A DNA stretch of 64,000 bases from an uncultured Bacteroidia bacterium (GCA_902769875.1 CACXQV010000022.1:74305-138304), one strand, 5' to 3'; numbered from the stretch's first letter, positions 33,211 to 41,109 are shown. Notes: generated by a model from the letters alone, not told the origin. Numbers and translations are program-made.

Positions 33211-34497
33211 ATGTATGATAGTAGGCTTTGCGATCGCAAAGCCTACTATTTTTGTTTTTCAAGGACCGTCCCGTTTTGGTGTTTTTCGACTTGCATCATC
33301 ACCCATCTTTTTCGACATTGCCACAAAGACAACCCGAAATTGAAGCAGAAGAAACTGCCTGACGGCAACATCTCCCTTTATCTTGAATATTATCTCGGCT
33401 ACAACGGCGAGGTGGACGAGGCAAACGGAAAGACCAAAGTCAAGGCCATTAGGAAGAAGGAGTTTCTCGGGCTGACCATCTATGGCAAGCCGAGAACGCC
33501 CATCGAGAGGGAGAGCAACAGCAAGAACATTCAACTGGCTCAAGAAATCAGGAAGGAAAAAGAACAAGAGTTCCTCAAGGACACAAGAGGCTACCGCTTG
33601 GAGAAAAGCAAGAACACGGATTTCGTTTCGCTCTACCAGTCCTATATCGACCACTACACGAAATGCGATGTCCGTATGCTGAAGATGTCTCAGCGGTGGT
33701 TCAAAGAGTTCATTGAAACCACACCCGAATACGAGAAGTTCAAGGTCGGAATCAAGCCGAGCCAAATCACCAAGGACATGATGGCTGACTTTGCGGAGTT
33801 CCTCAAGTCGAGAGGGAACGGGGAAACACCCAAGAGCGTGCTGCAACGCTTCAAGAAGGTGGTCAAGTGGGCCATTGAACATGACTACATGGCCACCGAC
33901 CCCACGGCAGGCATTAGGATTGTGTCGGACGAACAGATATTGCGTAAAGATGTGCTGTCGACGGAGGAGGTTGTGAAGCTCATCAACACCCACTATCAAG
34001 GCGAGAATCCCGAAATCCGCAGGGCGTTCATCTTCTGTTGCTATTGCGGCCTCCGTTTCTGCGATGTCAAGGATTTGACCTTTCGGAACATTGACTACTC
34101 CAACCGGCTCTTGAAGTTCGAGCAGAACAAGACCAAGGGACACTCATCGAACAGCGGTGTGACCATTCCCCTCAATGATGGCATCCTCTCTTTGGTCGGT
34201 GTGCCAGAGACCGGCAAGGAGGACGATCTGGTGTTTCACCTGCCATCACATACCATGTGTTTGAAGGCATTGCGTCATTGGACGGCAAGGGCTGGCATCA
34301 CAAAGCACATCACTTGGCATTGTGGGCGACACTCTTTTGCCGTGAACATCCTGAACAACGGAGCCAACATCAAGACCGTGGCCAGCCTCTTGGGACATTC
34401 GGGACTGAAGCAAACGGAGAAGTACACCCGCGCCGTGGACGAGTTGAAGCAGAAGGCGATAGATAGCCTACCGACATTTGATATGACGAACATTTGA
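33211..34497 (+). CDS. Tyrosine recombinase (integrase) of the phage-like element
   Basis: A phage/conjugative-element-type integrase. It has an N-terminal arm-binding part (LKQKKLPDGNISLYLEYYLG), a SAM-like core-binding domain (about residues 130-235) and a catalytic domain with CGLRFCD (Arg), HCGRHSFA (HxxR) and LLGHSGLKQTEKYTRA (His and nucleophilic Tyr). The first ~40 residues of the frame are cysteine- and phenylalanine-rich, unlike any integrase, and overlap a terminator, so the true start is probably later; an in-frame TTG at 33340 is one candidate. Defines the left end of the element. Confidence 0.88.
   Translation: MYDSRLCDRKAYYFCFSRTVPFWCFSTCIITHLFRHCHKDNPKLKQKKLPDGNISLYLEYYLGYNGEVDEANGKTKVKAIRKKEFLGLTIYGKPRTPIERESNSKNIQLAQEIRKEKEQEFLKDTRGYRLEKSKNTDFVSLYQSYIDHYTKCDVRMLKMSQRWFKEFIETTPEYEKFKVGIKPSQITKDMMADFAEFLKSRGNGETPKSVLQRFKKVVKWAIEHDYMATDPTAGIRIVSDEQILRKDVLSTEEVVKLINTHYQGENPEIRRAFIFCCYCGLRFCDVKDLTFRNIDYSNRLLKFEQNKTKGHSSNSGVTIPLNDGILSLVGVPETGKEDDLVFHLPSHTMCLKALRHWTARAGITKHITWHCGRHSFAVNILNNGANIKTVASLLGHSGLKQTEKYTRAVDELKQKAIDSLPTFDMTNI
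33218..33261 (+). terminator. Strong palindromic terminator at the left edge of the integrated element
   Basis: A fully self-complementary 32-bp palindrome (33218-33249, arms ATAGTAGGCTTTGCGA and its complement) followed by TTTTTGTTTTT. It would end the transcript of the two small genes and overlaps the apparent 5' end of the integrase frame, arguing that the integrase really starts further downstream. Confidence 0.8.
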
Positions 34498-34520
34498 GCG
34501 AAGAATAAAAACGAATAAAG

Positions 34521-35327
34521 ATGGATAAAACGCAAAATAAAACCTTATTGGATGTGGTAAGTGAGTTGCCGCTATGTGATAGGCAAAACGATTTTGGCAA
34601 ACAATTCTTTTTGGCTGCAAGTTCAATTCAAGAATGGATTGATAAAGAACGTGACAATTGGGAACAAGACTTGCTAACTACAATACCAAGAGAAAAGATT
34701 GGACTTTACTTTTTGGGTAAGACAAAAGACCTTTTGGATGAGTTTCACGATTATGTACCATATACTATTGAGGATTGGAAACAAATGGAGCAGGGCGAAG
34801 ATCTCTACTATTGCATAGCAATGGAGTGGTATATGCAAGCAATTCTCATGTTGTTGAATCATTATGACATAGAAGAAGATGAGAACCAGAAAAAAATGTT
34901 TGAGTATTGTTGGTTTATTTTTGACGACTTGTTAGACGATGAGCCACAAACACCTCCGGCAGAAGAACAGCAAACCCCTCAAATTGAGGAGATGCCAAAA
35001 CCAACCAAGGGCAGGGGAAGGCCGGTACTACCATTGAAAAGCAAAATGCTCAATGATTCGGACGGAAAGAATTGGCAGAAGTTGCACGAATTGATGGATG
35101 GAAAGAAAAGAAAGGATGCCGTACTGATTATTTTTGCCTTTTGTAAAAAAGGATGGATGATAAGACCGTCTTACAAACAGGTAATAAACGAGTTTGGGAA
35201 TATAGTTTGCAAGAGTATGTATGATGAATATACGAAGGTAGACATACAAACAACTGATGGTAAAACCGTGGAGATTTCCAAATTTTCAGATGAAGAAATC
35301 GCAAGTGTAATGAATGCTTTGCAATAA
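34521..35327 (+). CDS. Unknown protein of the mobile element
   Basis: A 268-residue, acidic, mostly helical protein. A Pro/Glu-rich linker (about residues 142-165) is followed by an AT-hook-like KGRGRPVLPLK and a C-terminal 80-residue domain with KRKDAVLIIFAFCKKGWMIRPSYKQVINEFGN. Similar proteins are often seen right after integrases in Bacteroidales elements; I do not know their function. Base composition is more AT-rich than the core genes. Terminated by a perfect 14-bp-arm hairpin. Confidence 0.55.
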   Translation: MDKTQNKTLLDVVSELPLCDRQNDFGKQFFLAASSIQEWIDKERDNWEQDLLTTIPREKIGLYFLGKTKDLLDEFHDYVPYTIEDWKQMEQGEDLYYCIAMEWYMQAILMLLNHYDIEEDENQKKMFEYCWFIFDDLLDDEPQTPPAEEQQTPQIEEMPKPTKGRGRPVLPLKSKMLNDSDGKNWQKLHELMDGKKRKDAVLIIFAFCKKGWMIRPSYKQVINEFGNIVCKSMYDEYTKVDIQTTDGKTVEISKFSDEEIASVMNALQ

Positions 35328-35348
35328 TACTTCAACTCTCCATTTGTC

Positions 35349-35391
35349 GGTCTTTATCGGTCATTTATATTTAGACCGATAAAGACCTATT
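35349..35391 (+). terminator. Terminator after 34521-35327
   Basis: GGTCTTTATCGGTC (35349-35362) and GACCGATAAAGACC (35374-35387) are perfectly complementary, followed by TATTTTC. Confidence 0.8.
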
Positions 35392-35446
35392 TTCTTGGTC
35401 ATATTATCCCGATTTTTCTATATTTCTTTGCACATTCTTTCAGAGG

Positions 35447-35515
35447 ACGGGAGGAAAGCAAGCCTCGTCCAAGCGAGGATGCGGCACGGAAACGGGAGGA
35501 CTTGCTTACTCCCGT
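35447..35515 (+). ncRNA. Structured leader upstream of the excisionase-type gene
   Basis: Nested stems: ACGGGAG (35447-35453) with CTCCCGT (35509-35515), AAGCAAG (35456-35462) with CTTGCTT (35501-35507), and the hairpin CCTCG/CGAGG (35463-35478). The element lies 31 bp before the excisionase-type gene. It may regulate excision or be part of a longer RNA; no known family is recognised. Confidence 0.5.
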
Positions 35516-35545
35516 GGCAGCCATAACCAAATAATAATCAAAGTT

Positions 35546-35836
35546 ATGAGCGAAGAAATCAAACAAATCGCGGAAGAAATCACAAGAAAATCGGTGCTGT
35601 GCGCAAAGGAAGTTCTGACCTGTTCAGAGGCGGCAGAGTATATGGGAGTCAGTATGTCCTACATTTACAAACTAACGATGCTGCGAAAAATACCGCATTT
35701 CAAACCAATGGGCAAAATGTGCTATTTCAACCGCCAAGAACTGGAGCAATGGCTACAGACCAACCGTGTGGCGACCACGGATGACATAGAACAGCAAGCG
35801 CAGGACTACTGCCTCAAGAAAGGAGGTGAGAAATGA
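35546..35836 (+). CDS. Excisionase-type HTH protein (HTH_17)
   Basis: A 96-residue protein with a MerR/excisionase-like winged helix: VLTCSEAAEYMGVSMSYIYKLTMLRKIPHFKPMGKMCYFNRQELEQWL (about residues 22-69). Such proteins bind near attachment sites and direct excision. It overlaps the following nuclease-like gene by ATGA, so both are in one operon with a structured leader. Confidence 0.8.
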   Translation: MSEEIKQIAEEITRKSVLCAKEVLTCSEAAEYMGVSMSYIYKLTMLRKIPHFKPMGKMCYFNRQELEQWLQTNRVATTDDIEQQAQDYCLKKGGEK

Positions 35837-36456
35837 AAAAAGCGACCACTTCAAAAGCAGCCGCAAAGACGTTGATGAACGGCGCAAAAATAGCGAAAAT
35901 TGGTGAGATAGAAACTATTCCCACCAAAAAAAGTGGCGGAATCTTTCTCGTATTCACAGTGGGTAGTATTAAGCATCGCAAGCCTTCATACAAGAAGCCG
36001 CAAGCAGTCCGAGAACTTGAGGAGTTGGCCGACATCGCCAATGCAAAGGCTCATCCACAGTTCGCCAAGTATGCGCCCAAGGCAAAGTATAGGGACGACT
36101 CCGCCAACGGCCTTACACGTTGCATCATCGACTACATTCGGTTGCATGGAGGCCAAGCGGAGCGTATCAACACAACAGGTGTGCTTATAGACCGACGGCG
36201 AACCGTAACAGATGTACTCGGCCACTCCCGCACCATTGGCAGCATTGAATGGCGCACAGGTGGCGGGACCATTGGAAGTGCCGACATCTCTGCCACCATC
36301 AATGGGGGCAGCGTGAAAATAGAGGTCAAGATAGGGCGAGATAGACAAAGCGAGGCACAGAAAGCCTATCAGAAGCAAGTGGAGGCCGCTGGTGGATTGT
36401 ATTTTATCGCCAAGGACTTCAACTCTTTTGTCCGATGGTATCGTGCCACATTCTGA
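35833..36456 (+). CDS. VRR-NUC-like nuclease domain protein
   Basis: A 207-residue basic protein. The C-terminal 65 residues have the VRR-NUC (PD-(D/E)xK) pattern: GTIGSADISATINGGSVKIEVKIGRDRQ, that is G-x-x-D, then E-x-K, then SEAQKAYQKQVEAAGGLYFIAKDFNSF. Small VRR-NUC proteins are common in phages and act as structure-specific nucleases in replication or recombination. The N-terminal half is lysine-rich and unassigned. Coupled to the excisionase-type gene. Confidence 0.72.
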   Translation: MKKATTSKAAAKTLMNGAKIAKIGEIETIPTKKSGGIFLVFTVGSIKHRKPSYKKPQAVRELEELADIANAKAHPQFAKYAPKAKYRDDSANGLTRCIIDYIRLHGGQAERINTTGVLIDRRRTVTDVLGHSRTIGSIEWRTGGGTIGSADISATINGGSVKIEVKIGRDRQSEAQKAYQKQVEAAGGLYFIAKDFNSFVRWYRATF

Positions 36457-36471
36457 GAAAGGAGGTGAGCG

Positions 36472-36837
36472 ATGAAACGCAAAGACATTCTACAGATGAT
36501 TGATGCCGTTGAGGAAGAACAGAAGCGAGATGAATGCACATTCTATAGGAATGCTGTTGAGTGGATATTCACACTCAAAGACAATGAACAATTGAGCGTT
36601 TTTCGAGCAGTTTTTCTCTATTCTTTGTACGGAATTGAGCCAAATTTTGACGAAATGAAGCCAAAAAAACAACAAAATTTAATGAAAAATCGTCAAATTG
36701 CATCGTCTTTTAATATGTTTTTTTCGTTGCTAAAAAAACAACGAATCGGCTGGGAAAGTGCAACAAAATCAGAGAATAACAACCAAACACCCCAAGGGGG
36801 TAGCCCCCAAGGCACCCTCCACGGGGTGCCACCCTAG
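36472..36837 (+). CDS. Phage-type helical protein interrupted by an in-frame TAG
   Basis: A 121-residue protein with helical N-terminal part (FYRNAVEWIFTLKDNEQLSVFRAVFLYSLYG), resembling small phage/prophage proteins of DUF6291 type. Immediately before the TAG (36835-36837) the DNA is GC-rich and palindromic, encoding TPQGGSPQGTLHGVPP. In the same frame after the stop, coding continues: GFLYKDKDIKDKDIKDNGGY and a further 23 residues to a TAA at 36964-36966 that overlaps the next gene by ATG sharing. So either the gene was broken by a small GC-rich insertion, or the TAG is read through. Confidence 0.6.
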   Translation: MKRKDILQMIDAVEEEQKRDECTFYRNAVEWIFTLKDNEQLSVFRAVFLYSLYGIEPNFDEMKPKKQQNLMKNRQIASSFNMFFSLLKKQRIGWESATKSENNNQTPQGGSPQGTLHGVPP

Positions 36838-36966
36838 GGCTTCTTATATAAGGATAAAGATATAAAGGATAAAGATATAAAAGATAATGGTGGTTATGAG
36901 ACAAAAGAAGAGGAAACGGCAAGACTATTGGATGTGTTAGCAGAAAGGAGGAAAAATGGACAATAA
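36838..36966 (+). pseudogene. In-frame continuation of 36472-36837 after the TAG
   Basis: Open in the same frame as the preceding gene; Lys-Asp repeats (KDKDI twice) followed by TKEEETARLLDVLAERRKNGQ. It has no start codon of its own, and its DNA contains two copies of GATAAAGATATAAA. It is listed separately because translation past the TAG is uncertain. Confidence 0.5.
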
Positions 36967-37717
36967 CAGACAGTTTCTCTCACTCACTGATGCAGAGCAG
37001 GACCAAACCTTGACCGAAGCACTTGTGCAAGCGCATCGTAACGCTGGCAAGTCAGTTGATGGAAGAAACTTCCCCGAAACCATCACAACACTCAAAGCCA
37101 TTATCCGCAAGTACTATCCGAAAATCAAATATGCCAAAGTCTTGTCTGTGTTCGAGCGTGGCAGTCTTGGAATGTTGGGAGATTATTATGGCCTACACCA
37201 AAGAACATTCAACACATGGCTCAATGCTGGTTACCGTGAGGAGCATCATGTGCGTGATTCAGACATCGAAGAACCGACCCGTCCGAGTACCAAGGGGGAC
37301 ACCTTAGACCTCCTCGATTTCTTGTCGGAATATATCGCCATCAATCCAGATGCGGCATACGACGGCGAGAAAGAATACAATTACCTCCGCTGTAAAGATG
37401 TCATTCCTTTGGGCAGTGATGAAGGTTTTTTAGAGAAAGCGGAGCGAAAACTTTACAACAACGCATACAAGGAAAGACGAGGAGAGAGGGTTCGTGTCGT
37501 GGGTGAGGCCATGCGCCTCAACAAGACGAACAATGAGGTTTATGCACTCGCCAAAAGGATGGCGGTTGACGACTGGCTCCTTTCCCTCCGTCAACAAGGC
37601 AAGAAACCAAGCAATGTAATCACGTCACGGATGAGCCTGACGGCGTGGAATGACAACGGCTTTCAATTGCCATCGGTGAAATACCGCGATTTTCTCCGAG
37701 AGGCGGGCTATCGTTGA
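36956..37717 (+). CDS. Unknown protein of the mobile element (replication region)
   Basis: A 253-residue protein. It contains an N-terminal part with IITTLKAIIRKYYPKIKYAK-like basic helices, a mid acidic segment and a C-terminal basic region ending in KYRDFLREAGYR. No catalytic motif is recognisable. Position between the VRR-NUC gene and the repressor region suggests a DNA-transaction role, but this is only context. It is followed by a terminator. Confidence 0.5.
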   Translation: MDNNRQFLSLTDAEQDQTLTEALVQAHRNAGKSVDGRNFPETITTLKAIIRKYYPKIKYAKVLSVFERGSLGMLGDYYGLHQRTFNTWLNAGYREEHHVRDSDIEEPTRPSTKGDTLDLLDFLSEYIAINPDAAYDGEKEYNYLRCKDVIPLGSDEGFLEKAERKLYNNAYKERRGERVRVVGEAMRLNKTNNEVYALAKRMAVDDWLLSLRQQGKKPSNVITSRMSLTAWNDNGFQLPSVKYRDFLREAGYR

Positions 37718-37723
37718 GAACAG

Positions 37724-37750
37724 GGCGGAGCAATCCGCCTTTTCTTTTTT
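37724..37750 (+). terminator. Terminator after 36956-37717
   Basis: GGCGGA (37724-37729) and TCCGCC (37734-37739) flank GCAA and are followed by TTTTCTTTTTT. Confidence 0.8.
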
Positions 37751-37814
37751 CGTGGAGTTCACTCGGCTGTGGTGAAAAAATATACTTTTTATGCTATATT
37801 TCCAAAATAAGTGT

Positions 37815-37822
37815 TATTTTTG
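37815..37822 (+). promoter_or_regulatory. -7 element for the toxin-like/XRE pair
   Basis: TATTTTTG followed by CATCG, 31 bp before the start of the first gene. Confidence 0.6.
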
Positions 37823-37853
37823 CATCGTGATTACTGATTAAAAAACACGAGAT

Positions 37854-38339
37854 ATGGCAAATGCAATCATCGAAGAAGTGAAGCAGACCGAGAACGCGGG
37901 ACTGTTCACAATACGTTTTGAGGGACAGACGGAAACGGAGTTCGAGAAATTCATGCAGCGTTTCAAGGACGATGCAGAACGGCAAGAGGACTTGTCAGTC
38001 ATTCTCAACCTCATAAACAAGATGCTCACGATGAGTGGCTTCCTCGAAAGGCTCTTCCGCTACGTGGGCAAGATGAGTGACAGGGTGGCGGCAATGCCCC
38101 AACCGACAGACCACACGGAACTGCGGCTCTACTGCTTGCGGCTTTCTGACAGCGTCCTGATTGTGGGCAACGGCGGCGTGAAGAACACGCGCACCTACGA
38201 GGAAAGCGAGGAACTGAACGGTTATGTCATCACCTTGCAGAAGCTCGATAAGCTGCTAAAACAAGCCGAGAGGAGCGGCAAGGTGACCATTGAGGAAACT
38301 AAGATAACGGGTATAGACAAACAAACATTCAACCTATGA
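37854..38339 (+). CDS. Putative toxin (RelE/HigB-like) of a toxin-first TA pair
   Basis: A 161-residue protein paired with an XRE gene with which it overlaps by ATGA. The second half, ELRLYCLRLSDSVLIVGNGGVKNTRTYEESEELNGYVITLQKLDKLL, has the strand pattern and basic residues of RelE/HigB-like toxins; the N-terminal 90 residues are helical. Toxin-first order followed by an XRE antitoxin is the HigBA layout. Toxicity is inferred. Confidence 0.62.
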   Translation: MANAIIEEVKQTENAGLFTIRFEGQTETEFEKFMQRFKDDAERQEDLSVILNLINKMLTMSGFLERLFRYVGKMSDRVAAMPQPTDHTELRLYCLRLSDSVLIVGNGGVKNTRTYEESEELNGYVITLQKLDKLLKQAERSGKVTIEETKITGIDKQTFNL

Positions 38340-38602
38340 ACAGCACAGCCAAATTGTTTGACGAACTTGTTGCCGCCACACCTCCCGATGTGAAGCAGCG
38401 CGTGGACTGGTCGTTTTCCATAGCTGACAAGATTTCCGGCATACTCAAGCGGCGCGGGTTGACCCAGCAGGAGTTTGCCGATATGATGGGATGCTCGCAG
38501 GCGGAGGTGAGCCGCTGGTGCGGTGGTGTCCACAACTTCACACTCTCCACCCTCGCCAAAATATCGACGACGCTCGGTGAGCCGATGATTATGGTTGCTT
38601 AA
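38336..38602 (+). CDS. XRE-family HTH protein, probable antitoxin
   Basis: An 88-residue protein with a central lambda-repressor HTH (SGILKRRGLTQQEFADMMGCSQAEVSRWCGGVHNFTLSTLAKISTTLGEPMI). It is translationally coupled to the preceding toxin-like gene and would act as its antitoxin and autorepressor. An IS is inserted 48 bp downstream of its stop. Confidence 0.75.
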   Translation: MNSTAKLFDELVAATPPDVKQRVDWSFSIADKISGILKRRGLTQQEFADMMGCSQAEVSRWCGGVHNFTLSTLAKISTTLGEPMIMVA

Positions 38603-38650
38603 CATAGAATAACTGGAGGGATTTTCGTATCTTTATAACTGGTTTCCAAC

Positions 38651-39900
38651 AGGTTACGCTGATGAAGAAAAAACCTCCAGTAGAGATTGGCCAAGCGGAA
38701 AAGGAGTACCTTGGCACACTTAACGAACGCGAAAGAAGGCTTTTTATTGCATGCAAGGCGGCAGGCCCCGGCGGCGGCTCGATAAGGGCCGTGTGCAAGG
38801 CCTTCGGATGCTCCCCGAACACCGTGTGCAAGGGGATCCGCGAACTCTTCGGCCACGTCGCGCCTCCCGCCGGCAAGCAGCGCATGCCCGGCGGTGGGGC
38901 GAAGAAGAAGACCGACAAGCATCCCGAATGGGTGGCGGCCTTCGACGACATCGTCTCCGGCCGCATGGCGGGGCTCCCGCAGAACGAGGGCGTCGTCTGG
39001 ATAGACATCGGTGTGCCGCAGATACGCCGCGAGATGCTCGGGCGGGGCCACGACGTGTCCGACCACATCGTCAGGCAGATGCTCAAGACGGCGGGGCTCA
39101 GGCGGAGGTCTTTCTCCAAGAGCCTGCCGCTGCGCGAGGCGGAGGACAGGGACGCCCAGTTCGTGAAGATAGGCTCGGCGAAGGAGGCCTGCATCGGGGC
39201 CGGGATACCCATCATCAGCGTGGACACCAAGAAGAAGGAGACGACGGGCAACTTCAAGCGTGGCGGGCAGGTGTACTGCACGTCCGCCCCCAAGGCCTAC
39301 GACCACGACTTCGCGACTTTCTCCCAAGGCGTGATCGTGCCGCACGGCATCTACGACCTGGCGCGCAACACGGGCTACCTCTCGATAGGCACCAGCCACG
39401 ACACCTCCGAGTTCGTGTGCGGGAACATCGGGCGCGTCTGGGACGGCCACCTGAGACAGCTCTACCCGCACGCGAGGATGCTCGTCATCCTCTGCGACGG
39501 GGGCGGCTCCAACTCCAGCAGGCACCGCATCTTCAAGCAGGACCTCATGGACCTCGCCGACCGCACCGGCCTGAAGTTACTCGTCATGCACTACCCGCCC
39601 TACTGCTCCAAGTCCAACCCCATCGAGCACCGACTCTTCTCGCAGATAACCCGCTCCTGGAGCGGAACACCGCTCTACTCCCGCGCCGACGCCTGCCGCA
39701 GGGCAGCAAACACCGTGACCAAAAAGGGGCTGAAAGTGTTCGCGGAAATCGTCGACAAGGTGTACGAGACCAAAAGGAAGGTGAATGGCTCTTTCCAAAA
39801 ACGGCTCGCCACACAGGTCGTCTTCGACAAGGCCCTACACAACTGGAACTATGTCGTATCCCCCTCTGTATCGTCTCAGGTTTTTTTTTAAGCGTTACCT
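38651..39900 (+). mobile_element. ISAzo13-like insertion sequence, 1250 bp
   Basis: The ends are AGGTTACGCT (38651-38660) and AGCGTTACCT (39891-39900), inverted repeats matching at 9 of 10 positions, with a second block AAAAAACCT just inside each end. The flanking sequence is AAC on both sides (38648-38650 and 39901-39903), consistent with a 3-bp target duplication. Its base composition is much more GC-rich than the surrounding element, so it is a recent arrival from a different background. It carries one transposase gene whose start and stop lie in or next to the inverted repeats. Confidence 0.85.
38662..39891 (+). CDS. ISAzo13-type DDE transposase
   Basis: A 409-residue transposase. An N-terminal HTH region (RAVCKAFGCSPNTVCKGIREL) is followed by the family segment GGGAKKKTDKHPEW. 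The DDE catalytic residues are in ISVDTKKKETTGNF (first Asp), VILCDGGGSNSSRH (second Asp) and KSNPIEHRLFSQ (Glu), all typical of the ISAzo13 family. The frame is intact, so the element may be active. A long alternative reading frame on the same strand is a by-product of high GC content. Confidence 0.9.
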   Translation: MKKKPPVEIGQAEKEYLGTLNERERRLFIACKAAGPGGGSIRAVCKAFGCSPNTVCKGIRELFGHVAPPAGKQRMPGGGAKKKTDKHPEWVAAFDDIVSGRMAGLPQNEGVVWIDIGVPQIRREMLGRGHDVSDHIVRQMLKTAGLRRRSFSKSLPLREAEDRDAQFVKIGSAKEACIGAGIPIISVDTKKKETTGNFKRGGQVYCTSAPKAYDHDFATFSQGVIVPHGIYDLARNTGYLSIGTSHDTSEFVCGNIGRVWDGHLRQLYPHARMLVILCDGGGSNSSRHRIFKQDLMDLADRTGLKLLVMHYPPYCSKSNPIEHRLFSQITRSWSGTPLYSRADACRRAANTVTKKGLKVFAEIVDKVYETKRKVNGSFQKRLATQVVFDKALHNWNYVVSPSVSSQVFF

Positions 39901-39968
39901 AACGAATGTGTTTTGTTTTTCGTTGGAATCTACCGAAAACGATTTGGATTTCGCTTGAAACAAACAAA

Positions 39969-40244
39969 TCATTGGTACATTACCGTAGGGAACAGTCCTA
40001 CCTTCGTGCCGTCGGGGAGGCTGAAGGTGAATGCTGGCTCACGGTGCCGCTCGTCTTGCATGAACTCCGATAGGGTCATGCCGAAAAAGTCCGCAATATC
40101 GACCACCACGGAGATTTTCGGGTCGCCTCTCTTGAGCGTATCACACAGAGTGGTTTGTGACCTTCCAATCCGTTTCGCAAGCTCGTTCTCCGAGATACCC
40201 TGCCGCTTGCAAAGGTCTTTCACTCTCTTTCTGATGTCAATCAT
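39969..40244 (-). CDS. XRE-type repressor 2
   Basis: A 91-residue protein starting MIDIRKRVKDLCKRQGISENELAKRIGRSQTTLCDTLKRGDPKISVVVDIADFFG, an XRE HTH, with a C-terminal small beta tail (PAFTFSLPDGTKVGLFPTV). The start at 40244 is used; it is five bases after the stop of the upstream repressor gene. Together the two form an operon opposing the accessory gene run, like the repressor region of a temperate element. Confidence 0.75.
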   Translation of the reverse strand: MIDIRKRVKDLCKRQGISENELAKRIGRSQTTLCDTLKRGDPKISVVVDIADFFGMTLSEFMQDERHREPAFTFSLPDGTKVGLFPTVMYQ

Positions 40245-40249
40245 GGGGC

Positions 40250-40600
40250 TTACTGGTTTAATGGTGCGCTCAATGTCAATGCTACCTCCTTCCCGCAATG
40301 GGGACAGTGAAATGTTGGCTTTTCGATGATGGTTTTCTCCTCGGTGTTCCGTTCAGAGAGCAAGTCCACAATCTCAACTCCAAGTGCATCCGCTATCCTC
40401 TGCAATGTAACAAGACGGAGGTTGCCTTTTTTGATTGTGGTGTATAGCGCAATGTCACTTCCTAACCCCATAAGGTCAGCCAATTTCTTGATGGACAAAC
40501 CTTTCTCCTCGCATATCGTGTCAATGCGTCCTTTCAGATTCTTCGAGAATTGCTCTTTTAGAGCCTGTTCTTCATCTTTTTGTTTTTGTGTTTTAACCAT
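40250..40600 (-). CDS. XRE-type repressor 1 with C-terminal zinc-binding motif
   Basis: A 116-residue protein. A lysine/glutamate-rich N-terminus leads into an XRE HTH (IDTICEEKGLSIKKLADLMGLGSDIALYTTIKKGNLRLVTLQRIADALGV, about residues 27-76). The C-terminus has HCPHCGKEV, a single CxxC-type zinc knuckle with a nearby His. First gene of the minus-strand repressor operon; its promoter faces that of the plus-strand accessory genes across a 269-bp control region. Confidence 0.75.
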   Translation of the reverse strand: MVKTQKQKDEEQALKEQFSKNLKGRIDTICEEKGLSIKKLADLMGLGSDIALYTTIKKGNLRLVTLQRIADALGVEIVDLLSERNTEEKTIIEKPTFHCPHCGKEVALTLSAPLNQ

Positions 40601-40869
40601 AATATATTATGCTTATATAATGAATAAATCGGCTGCAAAGATAAATAAAAATCTTAATACGGCATAAAAACTAAAACAAAAAGCAAAAAAGTATGATTTT
40701 TTTCTTGCTAAAAATCAACAATTTATCATGTTTCTAATAAAATAATATGAAAATATTTGAAAATAATGATTGTGTATTAAAATAAAAGTATTAGTTTTGC
40801 AGTGTGAAAACACAAAGAATAAGCATAGATACTAATAAATAAGGTATAAACCAAAGAAAGGGCAAAGCA
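40601..40869. promoter_or_regulatory. Divergent control region of the mobile element
   Basis: A 269-bp AT-rich gap with CAAAGATA at 40636-40643 (TATCTTTG on the minus strand, for the repressors) and TAGTTTTG at 40792-40799 (plus strand, for the accessory run starting at 40870). The region between holds no gene and is where repressor operators are expected; I see no clear palindrome. Confidence 0.55.
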
Positions 40870-41088
40870 ATGAAAATCTACAAAGTGAAATTCTCAGACG
40901 CCTACACGAAGAAGACTTTTATCATAGCGGCAACCAACTGTGGCGAGGCATTAGCCATGTCCAAGAAGGCCGAGACTGGCGTCTTGTTAGACGGGACAGT
41001 AGTAGCACCGACCATTGACTGCTTCGACTGTGAAATTATCGATGGTGTGACCGCAAGGACTTCAGGTATTAAATCTATTATCTACTAA
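40870..41088 (+). CDS. Small unknown protein, first gene of the accessory run
   Basis: A 72-residue protein (KIYKVKFSDAYTKKTFIIAATNCGEALAMSKKAETG), mixed alpha/beta, with three cysteines. No family is recognised. It is preceded by GGGCAAAGCA-type sequence also seen before the next gene (AAAGGGCAACACC), suggesting a shared ribosome-binding context in this run. Confidence 0.5.
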   Translation: MKIYKVKFSDAYTKKTFIIAATNCGEALAMSKKAETGVLLDGTVVAPTIDCFDCEIIDGVTARTSGIKSIIY

Positions 41089-41109
41089 ACATAAAGAAAG
41101 GGCAACACC

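Noticed and set aside
36838-36955. Replication origin iterons (GATAAAGATATAAA repeats)
   Set aside because: The repeats read as Lys-Asp codons in the frame of the preceding gene, so they are more simply explained as coding sequence.
38751-39902. 383-residue Arg-rich open frame overlapping the transposase
   Set aside because: High GC content of the IS opens a second frame; the other frame has the complete DDE motifs.
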